A stretch of 64,000 bases of DNA from Antitrichia curtipendula (taxonomy: Eukaryota; Streptophyta; Bryopsida; Hypnales; Leucodontaceae), in assembly GCA_951230915.1 (NCBI GenBank), contig OX579640.1, positions 13,536,981 through 13,600,980 on the forward strand, given 5' to 3'. Below the pieces are notes generated by a model. It searched no databases. It saw only the letters and a program-made list of their open reading frames with translations, and had not been told where the DNA came from. The position numbers were made by a program, and so were the translations under genes. Shown in pieces: positions 11,079-24,517 of the stretch. Position 1 is the stretch's first letter. Every line of letters starts with the position of its first letter.

Positions 11079-13359
11079 CCATAGAGAAGAGGTTTTTAAT
11101 TAAGAGAAATAAAAAAATTGCAAAATCTGAAGAAAACAAGTTAGTTGACATTTTGATGTGTAAAATCTAGAAAAATAATTGAAAAATAATTATTAAAAAT
11201 CAATAATTTGAACAATTATAAAAGATGGTTGTGCTCCAACATAATTACCAAAATAATATTTTTCATGTTAACTTTCAATTTGTATAAGCACCTCGATAAG
11301 CACAAAAAATTCACTTTGTAGACTTTTTTGTACCACATAAAATTAATTATTTTGTGTCCTTCATGCAATATTTCTTAAGGTATGGCCTACCTTAGACTTG
11401 TCAAGAAGGAACAATATTAGCAAAGATCACAAATTTGATAACAAATAGGTTTATTTTACACCACATATTTGTCCAAGATTCTTTTTTTCATTATCTCAAA
11501 TATTTTTGTAGAATTTTTTAACACTCAAGGTAGGGTTTGTCAAATTTCATCTTTAGGGTCTCAAGTTTATTTATTATTTTATTTTGTTGTATTTTGGGTT
11601 CATACTTGTGAGGGTTCATACTTATAAGAGTGATGTTAGTGTTCATGCACATGTGAACGCATGAAATGAATAATATTCCACACGGATGATGCTCAAGTAA
11701 TCCACATCAAAACCTTGGAGCCTCTGCAATAATAAGACAATCTCATTATATGATAATTTTACATAACATTCACAAACATGCAACAATTCCCTAATACCCC
11801 TAGTAATCAACTCAAATCTTTATTTTCTAGAGATTTAAGTGCTACAAAAAAAAATTATAGCTTCTTCATAATATCTCCAAAAAGTGTATAATACTTTTAG
11901 TCTTATACCTAGCCATGTCAAATTCCAGTTAGATTCAGTAATTACTAAAGAGTGTGAGTAGAAACACAACAATAGATTCTGGAGCATTCGATAAAATTCG
12001 GGTCATGTAGAAAGCCATTTGACTTTTGGTAGTAGTGCAAATACAACAAAAGCAAAAATTTAAAAATTTAAATTTACAAAAATTAAAATTATTATTTTTT
12101 ACTTTACCTCAGATGAAGTACAAAATTAATTTTTAATTTTTAAAATATTTTTTAATTAAAATATATTAGTTTTTTATTTCCATGCATTTGCATTGTTGCT
12201 AAAAGTCAAATGACCTCTGCAGGTCCCAAATTTTTTCTAATTGTAAGAACAAAGATTAACAGTGCACATAAAGCCAGGTTTGGCCATACCCTTAATCTAG
12301 TATTAAAGAATTATCCCCTCTAAATACTAAGGATTAGCTCCAAAGAACTTAGAATGGATAATCAAAAGTACCCTCAATCCTTAGATTAGCTCTAATGTTT
12401 TATTTTTTAAAAATAACTCGAGAAAATTCAAAAACAATTTTAAAATGGCCATTTTTTCTAACTTGAAGGAAATTTTGATCAAATAATTATGGTCAAAGAT
12501 AAGAAAGTTGAGGGCAAATATAACAAGTTGATAGGATAGGATATTGATAGAGTTTTAGAGAATAATAGTGAATGAGGAAAACTTTAAAAGTAGGCAAGAT
12601 TGAGAAAGAAGGAATTGAAGAGTTTTCCCCCAAAAGTTATAGGTGAGATAAATAAGAAGGTGGTACAAGAGTACTCAAGAAGTTTCAAAGAGTTGCACAA
12701 GATAGTGTTCACAACAAAAGTGTAGAAACAAACTTAGCTAAAGACTCCAAAACTTGTATTGACAAGATTGTGGTTCCTTGACTTCCCTCATCTTGCCTTC
12801 AATATATACAATCACTATGACTTGAATTTTCTTCAAAAACAACTAGTAGCCTCTAAAAAGAACTAAGAAATCATAAAGGTTATTAGATGTCTTCAAGAAG
12901 CCACATAAAATATTATAGGAGTTCCCTAAGGTATTAGAAGGATATATATGGTCTTCAAAGAAGGTTTGACTTTGGAAGAGCCAATTGAAGGTTTCAAGTA
13001 GTCACATAAAATATTATAGAAGTCCCTAGGAAGATATGTGGAATAGTCATCAAAGAAGGTTTAACTTCTACAAACTCCTACAAAGGTAGGAAAGGCTATC
13101 CAAGATGATAGAGGGTGCATTTTATGTTCATGACACTTACATCTCAAAAAAAGAAGATCTATGGTCTTTGTCTTCATTCAAACAAAGCCCAATTGATAGT
13201 TTGATACTCATGTGTAAGACAAAGATTTTATTTATTTTCTTAAATCTTTAATTTTTTTGGTGAATAATCTTTGATTAAATTAAACTAATTTCTAATTCCA
13301 AAATTGTAGTACTAAAATTTTCAAATGGCAAAAAACGAAAAATGAAATTTGATTATGAG
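11079..13359. other. AT-rich spacer with a local tandem duplication
   Basis: No gene is visible. About 12901-12975 and 13003-13073 are two copies of a ~70-bp segment beginning CACATAAAATATTATAG(G/A)AG and ending CAAAGAAGGTTT(G/A)ACTT, about 100 bp apart. The rest is unassigned low-complexity DNA. Confidence 0.5.
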
Positions 13360-14062
13360 TAGTAATATATGTTTGAAACAAACACATATATGCAATTATA
13401 CAAGGTGAAAAATATTTCATTTGTGAATTTTATATATAACATAATAGTTAAAACTTACATGCCCAAGATTGTTAATGTGAAAAACTTTTCATTTGCAATA
13501 CTAGTGAAGAGTTTTAATATTCATGAGTTTTCAATAAAGTATAATATACTTCACTATCTAGTGAAAAGATGCCTTCAACCTTGTTGTGCCCCCTCCCCCC
13601 CTAAAAAACAAGAGCCATTAGATCATCATTGATCCAAGCCGTCAATCTAGGATACGGATGCGGATACAGATATAAAAGATGGATACAATACAAACATAAA
13701 CAACAGGTACGGATACAGAAGATGGATATGGCAATATCCCATATGAATTTCATATCCCATATGTAATCTGAAATTACAATTAGAAAATGTGTATGGTTAA
13801 GGTTAAGGTTGGAATTGGGGGGGGGATTAGATTGTTGGGGTTGGAAATTAAAAAGAACATTTAAATTGGGTTAAAATTACCTTGTGCCTCACTATGTATT
13901 CAAAAGATAGATACCTCATAATTGTTTCAAAATTGTGAGTATCATTTTTGAAACTTGTAAAACCACCTATCACTTATGAATTTTTCACTTGCCATGTAAT
14001 ATAATCACAAATTTCATATTCCTTTGCTTCCTTACCAAATCGGTGATGTAATAGGTGATGTA
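13360..14062 (+). repeat. Dispersed AT-rich repeat, copy 2
   Basis: It is homologous to 3355-3970. Copy 2 lacks the CACTA MITE but is interrupted at about 13553-13915 by sequence not found in copy 1, including 'GGATACGGATGCGGATAC'-like degenerate repeats and a run of G. The two copies therefore record independent insertions. Confidence 0.7.
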
Positions 14063-15886
14063 GAAGAAAACCACATAGATAATTAATTTTTATAAAGTAA
14101 TATTAAAAGAATAAAACGTGATGATGGACAAAGATGGTGAAACCATTTAAATGTTCTATAATTATAACACTTTTAAGATAAATGTTGCCAAATCTTGTAG
14201 AATCAAAGAAAATAAATATGATCAATTTGATAATTTGATGAATGTGAATTTAAAATGTTTTTTAAATATGCTAATGTTAATTCTATAGAATTTATATAAA
14301 TGGTGGTGAATGTATGATAGGTTCAGTCAATTTTTGTTGTCGTAATTTGATAGGTGTGTACTATGAAAAAAAATTGAACTAATATACAATTATTGGGAAC
14401 TACTTTCAAGCTATATAGATGAGTATATAGTTATAACATTCTTAAACTATATAAAATTAGTTTTATTGCCAACTTTAGTTTTATATAATTCTGAATTGAT
14501 TCATAGATTCTTTATATTGGTAGTTGGCACAAGAGGTATATCTAGACAAAGAAAAATGGACTATCTAATCTTACATTCATCCATGAATTTATTAAATGTA
14601 ATATTGTCAATAAATAAAAAATAGGTGGGTTTCTAAATCTCTATTTTTTTGACTTTAAATATTTAATTTGAATTACTTAATTATAATTATAATTTATCTA
14701 TAAACTGAATCAAGTAGTTTTTGCATAAAGTTGTTTCAATTATTGTATTTGATTCATTTAGAATATAGAACTTACAAAGATTCTATTCTGGAAGTGCTAT
14801 TTATCAATAGTTCTAATTTTTTTTCATTTAATTGATGAATACAAACTAACTGTATTAACATTAATTCCTCAATTAATTCAAAGCTAAAATTGTTTGAATA
14901 CAAACATAATTGAATGTCTTCAACTATAATTATATCATTTTTAGTATCAATTCCAACTCTCGCATAATAATTTTTTAAATCTTATCCATTAATTAATTGA
15001 AATTATCAATGATAAGTAAATAGAGACTTTTATATAGTTTAAGAATTTAACCAAGGCAAAAGTCTCTCTTTAAAAAAAATTTAAGTGTTCAAGTATATTT
15101 AAGGTAGAATTTATTAGAAAATTCTATTTTCTAGTGCATTGAGCATAAAAAATTAAAAAAATATTGAACTACTATAACATTGATAAATGTAAAAATCCAA
15201 AACTATTAGACCAAAACCAAATGAGAATTTTGTATTTTAGAATTTTAGAATTTTTTGGAATGAACTATTATGTATTTATATTGAAGTGAAAAAAAATTGG
15301 AATCATTTAATAATAGTTCTTTTAAAATGAGAAAAATCAAGATGTAAAATAGCCATGATTGCTTAATGAGAAAATCTTGTATTTTTTGGAATTATAATAC
15401 AAATAATGGCCAAAAGTCTCAATTGCCAAATATGTGCTATAGAAAATAGTACAAATGTTTCTTGCAATCACCCTGTAAGATCATTGAACAATGAGCCTTC
15501 CATATTGGTAAGGATCTTGACTAAACTCTTAGACTTTTAGAGCCAATAAATGTGAACCTTATATGTATTTTACTATTTTATATGTAATGAAAGTTTTGCA
15601 AGGCTTGTATTAAACCTTAATGTTATATGGATTTTATATATGATGGGAGGTAAAGAAAAGTCATTATTGCATGAAATAAATAAATCTTCTTACTAGAAAC
15701 CATTATATTTTTAACTTCAAAGAACTTAAAGGATAATATGTATAAAAATTCTAAAATTATACACAAAAAAGCATCATTAGAAAAGGTTTGGGTGAGTCTT
15801 GTAAACTTTGCATTATAATAATTGTTACAAAATACACTTCTTTGAAGTAGGATGGGATACTCCACATTGGTACCAATTGACATTTA
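14063..15886. other. AT-rich spacer
   Basis: I see no gene, RNA or bounded repeat in this stretch; it is A/T-rich throughout with poly-A and poly-T runs. Confidence 0.5.
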
Positions 15887-16772
15887 GGGCTACTTTGTAC
15901 TATAGCCGACCAAGTCGAGAGGCCATGGGATTGAGTGGCCAAACTTTGTTGACAGTCCAAAGAAATGAGGAATAAATAGGCAATAAAATGTAGGAATTGG
16001 AGCCTTCGGCCGGCCATAGTGTGAAGCCTCCAAAGCAGGGTTGTCTAAACCGACGTGACGTTGGCTTTTGCGTCTAGATGTCATGACGCGTCCGTCGCAA
16101 TGAGACCGGATGCGGCAGGATCCATTTGCAATGCTGACGGGCCATCCAGGCCGTGGATGAAGTCCGTCCAGGGCGTCCACGGGTCCGTCCAGGCCGTCTA
16201 CAGGGACGTCCAGGCCGTCTACATCCGCTGTCAATGGAAACATTCATCCGCACACTGCAAATTTTCATCCGTTTTTCACATTTTGTCGATGCATTTCATC
16301 CTGACGGACGCTGGGGTTTGATCCCGATGTCTGGACGGGCATCTGGACGTCCGGTCATGGCGTGACAGGGACAACTCTGCTCCAAAGGCCAAGTCCAAAG
16401 TCCAAACCTTTAGCAATGAACTCCCACAGCCTCTCAACTTGGCCGGCCATAGTGTGAAGCCTCCAAAGGCCAAGCCCAAAGTCCAAACTCTTAGCAATGA
16501 ACTCCCACCTACCAATCTAACAGTTGAGATCTTGTCACAAGTTGATTGACTCTCAGCTATAGTTTGGGTCCCATTTTTACTCAACATAAACTTCCTTTGG
16601 GAGTCCGTCGCCATGTAGGCAATTTGTTGCCATGTAGGTAGTTGGAGGGTGATGGCCTTTAGACTTGTGCCTTCTAGTATGAAGGGTCAAGAGGCCAAAC
16701 TTTTAGTTTCTTGAAATTTGATTAGTGGAAACTCACGGCCTCTCGACCTTTGGCCGTAGTGTGAAGTGGCCC
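15887..16772. mobile_element. PIF/Harbinger-type non-autonomous element, 886 bp, carrying a nested hAT MITE
   Basis: The left end starts GGGCTACTTTGTACTATAGCC and the reverse complement of the right end starts GGGCCACTTCACACTACGGCC. Both continue to GTCGAGAGGCC(A/G)TG, giving terminal inverted repeats of about 45 bp. The element is flanked by TTA on both sides (15884-15886, 16773-16775), the usual TWA target of PIF/Harbinger elements. Inside, a segment beginning GGCCGGCCATAGTGTGAAG is tandemly repeated (about 16007 and 16441), and the first copy is split by the hAT MITE at 16036-16379. No transposase frame is seen. Confidence 0.82.
16036..16379. mobile_element. hAT-type MITE, 344 bp, nested in the PIF/Harbinger element
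   Basis: The left end is CAGGGTTGTCTAAACCGACG and the right end is GACAGGGACAACTCTG. The 8-bp target duplication CTCCAAAG is perfect (16028-16035 and 16380-16387). The tandem neighbour at about 16460-16475 keeps the uninterrupted site. It shares ends and 'GACGTGACG / CATGACGCGTCCGTCG' blocks with 9722-10045. The interior has GC-rich tandem units related to CGTCCAGGCCGTCTAC (about 16145-16225), very different from the surrounding base composition. Confidence 0.93.
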
Positions 16773-17174
16773 TTAGAGTGTGTCCTACAAGCACTTGTTC
16801 ACTTTCAAGGGCACGGGCACTGAACTAGGCTTGGCCTTGCCATATTTTTATTTCTTGATGTGCCTTCCATCCTACACTCTATTACTTAGTGAAAACCATT
16901 ATGACAAAGACAAAGACCACTCTTACAAAGATTTGCAAAGGCAAGAATCACCCAACTACTACTGCAATGTCTCCAAAGAAGTGGTCCTATTTCTAATATA
17001 GAATCCACATTGAAGCACCAAGACAGTCACATACTACAACAAATTTAAAGGAGCCTCAAATAATAATTCTTTCCCAAATTCTTTATTTACAACATTTTTG
17101 TAATGGCCAAGTGGTTAGGTTGCATTGTGAGTGCTCTAACCCATTACAAGAAGTTTGAGGCCTTCAAAAGGTTG
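16773..17174. other. Spacer with a possible tRNA-derived (SINE-like) head
   Basis: No gene. At about 17102-17165 a stretch resembles the internal promoter of a tRNA-Ser/Leu: AATGGCCAAGTGGTTAGG looks like an A box and AGTTTGAGGCC could be a degraded B box. No cloverleaf can be folded confidently, so this is at best a SINE or tRNA relic. Confidence 0.3.
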
Positions 17175-18077
17175 TTAACCCCTAACGGACCGTAACTATG
17201 CTATCACCAAAAATGCTCCAAAATTCTCATTTCTAGTACAAGCATCAAATTTTAGAAAATAAAACAAAATTGGGCACATGCAACCATATGATCTTGTTGT
17301 AAGCTGGTTTGAAAAGATGTGGAAATTTTTTTTAGAAATTTCAATCGTGTATATTCCAAGATATTAGCATTTGAAGTGACAAATGCCCTTCTTTGGGCCC
17401 TAAAAACCGGGTAGCTCCACCTCACAAGATCATTTTTATATGCAAAATGTCCAAAATGGTGGTGCTTCTTTGGATTCATCTTTCAAGATAAATTGGCTAC
17501 ATGCTTAAAAATTTTTAGATCATTTGGAATTGTATAACATGTAAGAAAAAATAGTAAGTAGAAAAAAATAGAAAATGATTCAAAATACTAAATTGTTAAG
17601 AATTTTGTTATGGAACTGAAAAATACCAATCTCAATGGTTGAAATGTTGTAATAAACATTCTACACCCTATGATTTTATTTTACTTCAATAATATTGAAA
17701 ATTGAGTAAAATAAAGGACTTCATAGTTTGTTTTAGAGTAGAAAGTCTATAACTGCCTATAAACTAAAACTCCTCATAACTTTTGATTCATTGATAAAAT
17801 GGAATGATTAAAAGTTGTCCACATATGTAACCCTAAAAAACCAATTTCAGATTTTTGTATTTCTTGAAAAAAAAGGATTTTTTCTTATCTACCCAAATTG
17901 CCCATTTACAAAACAAAATAACATATTTGGCCATGACTTTTGACTCATATTTCCAAATGTCATGAAAGATATGAAAAATATTCCTTGTGCCTAGCTTCTA
18001 TTAAAATTTCTAGTCATAAGTACTTGCCCAAAATTTCTATGTTGCCAAAAAATGCACACTAGTCCTTTAGGGATTAA
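17175..18077. mobile_element. TTAA-bounded element A (0.9 kb), piggyBac-like ends
   Basis: The element runs from TTAACCCCTAACGGA to CCTTTAGGGATTAA. It is homologous over most of its length to 41720-42662 and, in inverse orientation, to 62603-63990; shared blocks include 'TTTCTAGTACAAGCATCAAATTTTAG', 'GATCATTTGGAATTGTA' and 'AATAGTAAGTAG'. TTAA at both ends next to CCC(C)TA is the arrangement of piggyBac elements, but no transposase is present, so the superfamily is inferred from the ends only. Confidence 0.7.
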
Positions 18078-18188
18078 AGGAGGTTCTCCAAGTTGGGAAC
18101 CTTTAGAGTGCTTGCTAGATTATTTAGTTATAAAAATTTAATAAAAAATTTAATTGGTTTTAATTTTCTTTTAAATTATATATATATA

Positions 18189-19172
18189 CGGTGACGTAAA
18201 AATTGAGTACAAAGTTCAAATTTTTTCATTCAAACAATCGTACCATAAGCATCAATGGACAAAATTCAAAAGTAGATATATGGAAGTTGTAGTGTAGGAC
18301 ATACTACATGTTACTATAGAAGTTTGAAGAAAAAAATAATTGTGGTTTGAAAGAAAATCAATTTCAAAGTTAGCCATTTCTAAAGCTTAGTTTTGTTCAA
18401 TATGACTTGGAATTATTTTATCATTTCCCAATTTATTCTTAGAAACCCAAAAAAACTTTTTGTATCTTGGCATGTTGGTATAATCGTTTCAGATTGTTGT
18501 ACACAAAAATTAAAGAAAACTAATATTTACAGAATTTAAAATATCAACAGTTTGATAAACATGTAAATGGTATTGGTTTTCACAATATATGAATATTTTT
18601 TGATTGAGAGCATGGGATAGCATTAGCCATTGTAGAGAGAGTACAGGTTGCAATATTGACCATTGTTACATCTTAATGCCCTTGCATTTGAAATATTTGT
18701 TGAATTGGGCAATGCATTCAATTTATATTTCACATCCATATAATGCATTTTTAGGTTTAATTTGTTTGTCCAAAGACTAGAGTTCATGATGTACATAATT
18801 GATCCAACAAATTAAAAAAAAAACAATCATTGTCAATTTTGTCAAAAAATTTAAAAGTGCCAAAAATTACACTAACCTTCTTAAAATTAGCAGTATTTTT
18901 TTACAATATTGACAATCTAAGAAAAAAATGGAAAAAAATAAAATAATTCCAAGTCAAATTGAACAATATTGAATTTTAGACATGGCTAATTTTGAAATTG
19001 ATTTCTTTCAAATTTATTAACTTTTTTTTCAAACTTCTATGGTAACATGTAGTATGTTGCACACTACAACTTTTGTATAATATCTACTTTTGGACTTTGT
19101 CGATTGATGCTTATGGTATGGTTGTTTGAATGAAAATGTTTCACCTTTGTACTCAGTTTTGTTTGTCAATGT
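18189..19172. mobile_element. Fold-back element with ~250-bp inverted arms
   Basis: About 18189-18430 reappears as its reverse complement at about 18935-19172. Matching landmarks are ATTGAGTACAAAG / CTTTGTACTCA, AAGCATCAATGGACAAA / TTTGTCGATTGATGCTT, CATACTACATGTTAC / GTAACATGTAGTATG and CAATATGACTTGGAATTATT / AATAATTCCAAGTCAAATTG. The loop of about 500 bp is unique. Long inverted arms are found in Mutator-like or fold-back transposons; no target duplication or transposase is visible. A transcript across it would form a long hairpin. Confidence 0.75.
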
Positions 19173-22100
19173 AATTATAATAAATTATAGTAAAAATCAT
19201 TATAAAATAATAAAATAATCACAATCCGATGTGGCAATAGTAGTGCTACTCACATCAAATTATATAATTTTGAATTTATTTTTAAAATGATTTTTTTAAT
19301 ATTTAAAATTTAAAATGATTTATCTACATTGTCCCATGTAAATCAGGCTGTGCAATTTGTTGGAATTTTTTAAATTTAAGCTTAAAAAAAATATTAACTT
19401 TAACTTTAATTTTTTTTCCGGTCAACATTCTCCATTGTTAAGGAATTGACGGCCTTCTTCAAGCCTCAAACTTCTTGTAATGCAGTTTGAAAAAAACACC
19501 ATACTATGATTTGGGAGGTAGGCCATCATTGAATCTTGGTGCCACATCCATCCAATTCTATACAAAATCACCAACTATTTTTGCCATCATCCCTTAGATT
19601 TTTATAAAGGTTGTCATCATCACTTCTTGGGATGTTTTACTTAATCTGATTGTACTCTCAGCAAGCATCCAATCCTTCATGAGTGCTTTTAACCATTGTC
19701 TTAAGCCATTTTAATTCTTGAGCAAATAGCCTTATAGTGACCCAATTTTTTCCTAATGCCTCACTAAACACTTAAGTTCTAAACTTATATGAGTAAAAAA
19801 TGCTTGCAATCTATTAAAAATAAATGATTGTTGCCTTCAATGTATTGTTGTTGGTTTAACTTATTTGTAATTTTAGATAGTGGTAGATTTTGGAGATTTA
19901 AAAAAAAAAAGTGCATCCACAAAACAAGCATTATGAATTTGTCTTTGTATGCAGTAGCCCAACTACAGGTGATCATATTTATTATTTTTAGGTATCCTTT
20001 CATATTTGCTTTAGATTAAAAGTGAAAACATGGCCTTTAAAGCTCACCACAAGATCATTAATTTTAGGTACTCCAAAGGTCAAAACCCCCATAAAAACTT
20101 GAAGTGTGATAAATTAACAAAATTAACCTTTAAGTAGATTTTTTTTTATTCAAAATATATCATATACAACATAAAAAGTGACAATGTGCTGTGCATCTTC
20201 TTCAATATATATTCAAATTCATTCTTTCTATAATTGAAAACTTATAATAGAATACATGAGGGATGCACAACTTGTGACACCCATTTAGTACAAATGGTTC
20301 ATGGAATCACCCAAATAATGAAATGAAAAATGAAAAATTAGAAGAAAAATTAAATTATTCTATTTCTAATTTTCTTTAAATTCAAGCCTATAAGAAAAAA
20401 ATATCTATAACTATCCAAAAATTCAATTTATCTAGTCAAATTTTATTTTAGTTCTTTTATAAATATAAAATCCAAATTTTAAAAAATTATATCTATATAT
20501 TCTATAGATTAAAAAATAAATTTTATTTATTTTATTTATATTTTATTTCTTCAATTTATTATTTAAATTGGCTAAAAATTCTAAACTTTGGTACTTTTTA
20601 AGTCGGGCAAGGTAAAACCCAAATTAATCTATACCATTTTTTGTTCTTAATCCTTAGGACCAACTATTAAAAACTATAAAAAATGCATGAAAGCAAATAT
20701 ATCCCTGGTATATAGAGCCTTGTTTTTTCATCTATTTAAATGTTAAATTGTGTGTCAGTTCTTGTGCTAGTTTTTTTAATAATTTTACAATTACAAAAAT
20801 AAAAATAAAAATCTGTGCAAATATCCAACAATTTAACCCCTAAAGTTTTAAGGCCATTTTCTTGTCAAAAAACATTGACTTAAAGCTATCATTTTCATTT
20901 TTCAATGCACAGAGTAAAGTATAAAGTCAATATGTTTTTTTTTCCATATCCAATTGCAAGATCTTGCATTAGACTAGTATATAGATTATAAAGACTTTTC
21001 TTTGTAAACATTCTATAATTCAAAGGGTAGAGGTAGAACTAGTTTCAAAACAAATAGTTTTTTAAAGTTAGAAAATGGTCCTTCAAAAACAGCTTAAATA
21101 AAATTAAAAATAATTTTTTTCCAAAAATCACTATGATTAGAACTTAATATTTAGGACTTAAAATAATTTAATTTTTTTGAAAATCTCAAATATTCAGTTT
21201 ATAATCAATTTTAGAAGGAATTTTCAATTTACGGCTTCAAGTTTCATTGAAAAATGTTGGTTTGTGTACTACCACAATCTCTAGTCACCTTTGGCACATT
21301 TTTACTAAATAATTATTTTAAATTGGAAAGTTGATTCAAAGGTTCATTTTTTTATTGATAAGTCATGTGGCTATTATGAAATAGTTTTACTTAACTTTTG
21401 GCATTCCATCAATTAATCTTGGAAGTTAAATGGTTGTCTTCATTGCTTAGGTAGTAAGAGCCATGGTTTTATGTTTAATTTTCTTTGGATTTGGCAAAGT
21501 GGCTTAATAATTTCCAAAACCATTCAGCTTCAAGAAGTTTTATTATTTCTCATTGAAAATGACTTCATGCTACAATAGTTGATTTATCTATATGGATATG
21601 ATCTCTAGATCATATTTACAACTATTGTTTGGAGATTCAATATTAAATTATTAATGTAAATTATATTTTATAATACATTTTTACATTTTTGGAAATCTTG
21701 GAACTATGGCTTGGTTCTTAAAACCTCAAGGACCAAGTGGCTACAATTTATCTACTTCAAACTTTTAATGGCAAATTCTTGGTAGGGTGAAACAAATCTC
21801 AATATTTTGTAAACTAGGATCTTGTTGAGTAACAAGTTAATAAACTTATTGCATTTTTTGATTTTCAAAATTTAAAGGTGAAAAGTATTAAAAAAATTTG
21901 TTTAGAAAATGTAGTCCAATAGAAATAGGGATCAATAAAATGTTTGTCCAATGAAAGGAATAGTGGGGATTGAAAAAAGCATTCTCTTAAATATTTACAG
22001 TCTTTAAACTACATAAATAAATTAGGTCTAGAGACTCTTTATTTAAGTTTGTATTTTTAGCAATTTAACCCCTAAAGTTCCAAAGTCTCTACGAGGGACT

Positions 22101-24517
22101 ATTGAAATTTTGGATAGGGCTTGTTTGATCTCAATTTTTGACATGATTTTTTGAATTTAAAAAAAAAATAAGAAATTAGATTAGCTTTGTGGAAATATAA
22201 TTTTTATTTCAATTGGTGCCAAGGAGCAAAAGTTATGCCACCCTAAGTCTAGAAATTAGTTTGAGGGGTAGCTAAAAAAAATCACAAAAATTTAATTTTT
22301 GGCTCCACAATTATGCCATTTTTAACGAAGTTGATAATTGTGCAGGTCACGCATGCATGTGAAATAATCACATTCAGGGAGAATCATCAATCAGTACGTT
22401 CGTTAAATTGGCACGATCCCAGCGCCAAAAATTGTGACCCAAATCCACACAAAGCTCTGCAAACTAGCAAATATTGTGACCCAAATTTACTCAAAGCTCT
22501 ACAAAATAGGACAGCTATAGAATTTCAGGCAGCACGACCTGGAAGTGCCAAAGGTGCGGAATACGTACACCAATTGACGTTGGGAGCTTGCTACGCTCAC
22601 CGTCTCTTGCAACTTCACTGGAGCCAAGTTTGTTTTTTCCATTGTAAGACTTATTAGATTCCCTATTGAGAAATTCAATCGCCTAGGCCTCTGTTGCAAT
22701 GTACTGCACAAACATACGATCTGACAACAAGCACCAACATCATTCGTAAGTAGCCTGAAACAACTGCCGTTTTTGGCTCAAAATGGGCCTAGTATTGTAG
22801 TATTGTGACCTTTTAGGATATTTTTTTCTAAATGAAATAAAATATGGATAAACTGTAAAATATTTAAAACAGTATATCTCTCAAAATTCGGACACTAGAA
22901 AAATTTATCTCTAAAAGTTATGCACAAAAAAAGAGCAATGAAAAATATCAAGAAAATAGATAAATAGTAAAAAATAGTAAAAAAACAGTAAAGATTATTT
23001 AAAATTATTAAAAATAAATTCTATTTTTTCTAACTTGAAGGCTCTCTTTCTCGACAATTTTCATCTTTGGGAAAGAAAAATTGTGTCTTTTGCACTTGTG
23101 CAAAAGTAGTGCACTTTGAGCATATGTGGAAGGTTGACATTTTATTATTATTAGAAAATCTCTTTATAGGCTTTTGTAATTTTAGTAGAAGTCCTTGTAT
23201 CCCAATTTTCACCTTCAAATAAACATTTATGGATCCGAAATAGTACTAAAATTCCCTAAAATGGTCAAGGTAGACATCCAATTAGGGGCAATCTTAAAAT
23301 AGTAAACTAATTTTAAGAAATTGAAAAAAGTTACTCAATGTCTGTGACTACCACATGTACCTTTACTTCAAATTTCATAGAAAAAGAGCATACAACGCAA
23401 AAGTTATGAACAAAAAATACATGTCCAAGGCCAAGGGGACAAAAAAAAATGACAAGTGTTTCTTGCAACAACCTCCTGCGTACTATAAAGGAAAAGTATA
23501 GGATGTGTAAGTATGTAAGTATCTCCACTCGTACATGCTTAGTAATATATATCAAATATTAATTACATATATTCTTCAAATATTGACATACGTACATACA
23601 TTTTATGCAAAGCAAATAAATTCATCCACAACAACCCAAGGTCATAACATTCTTGAACATCAAGGCTAGATATCCTTTGCTTCCCATGAATCTAGGCTTT
23701 AGTTCCTTCATGGCATAGTTTTTTTGAATTGTGGATCCTTGTAACACAAATTATACTAATAACATTACTTTTGATATATTGGCAATATTTCATTACTTTG
23801 TCGCAATTTAAAGCCAAAATTTGCACATGTCTTGGTTTGTGGCTTAAAAATTAAACCTTTGTGAAGATACATATCACGATTATTTTTTGGCTTGTGGAAT
23901 ATTGCCAATTTAACAAAATTGATATTTTACTACTATGAAAAACTATCCCTATTCAAGAAATTGAATGTTATGGTCTTTATGTCTTTCCTTGAATCTTTCA
24001 ATCTTCAAAGTGGGGGAATTTGTACAATTACCTACTCTAGCTCTCTGGCTTCAATCATATAGAATTACCAAACTAAAGAAAACTTTTGCAGATTTTTGCA
24101 GTCAAACATGTATGGTAGAACTACCCCATAACCAATCACTTAAGCAATTCTACCTATGTTCTTGAGCAATATAAAGCAATGTAAATTTTCTACCATGTAG
24201 AATGATAAAAATCACAAGGATTGCAAATCTTTTGGTAATTTTATGCCTTGAATTGAAATTACTATGAATTTTGGAAGGTGAAAGTTGGTTTGAATCCATA
24301 CTCAATGTATAGAATCTTCCAATTCTAATCATTCAAAAACTACTTTCCTGCTCACTACTTCCTACTTTCTTGCTTATTACTTCAAGACATGTGTCATGAC
24401 CTTGCTTGTAGATTTCATGTAGAATATTTAAAAACAGAATTCTGTACCTACATATTGCTCTGCTCCTATTGCCAAGTCAACTTGCATCTAAATCTATTGA
24501 TGTTGGTAGATCCGCTA
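19173..24517. other. AT-rich spacer, no gene found
   Basis: No coding model could be built. Two isolated 'TTTAACCCCTAAAGTT' sequences (about 20829 and 22068) resemble ends of the TTAA-bounded family but have no partner end. About 22390-22560 is a GC-richer fragment related to the dispersed repeat near 2340 and 8130; it contains a small internal repeat ('AATTGTGACCCAAAT', twice). About 23826-23935 matches 306-400. Confidence 0.5.

Noticed and set aside
17102..17165. tRNA gene
   Set aside because: A-box-like and B-box-like stretches are present but stems do not pair; at most a tRNA-derived relic.
22313..22657. 114-codon plus-strand open frame
   Set aside because: It includes internal repeats of a dispersed element and has no domain.
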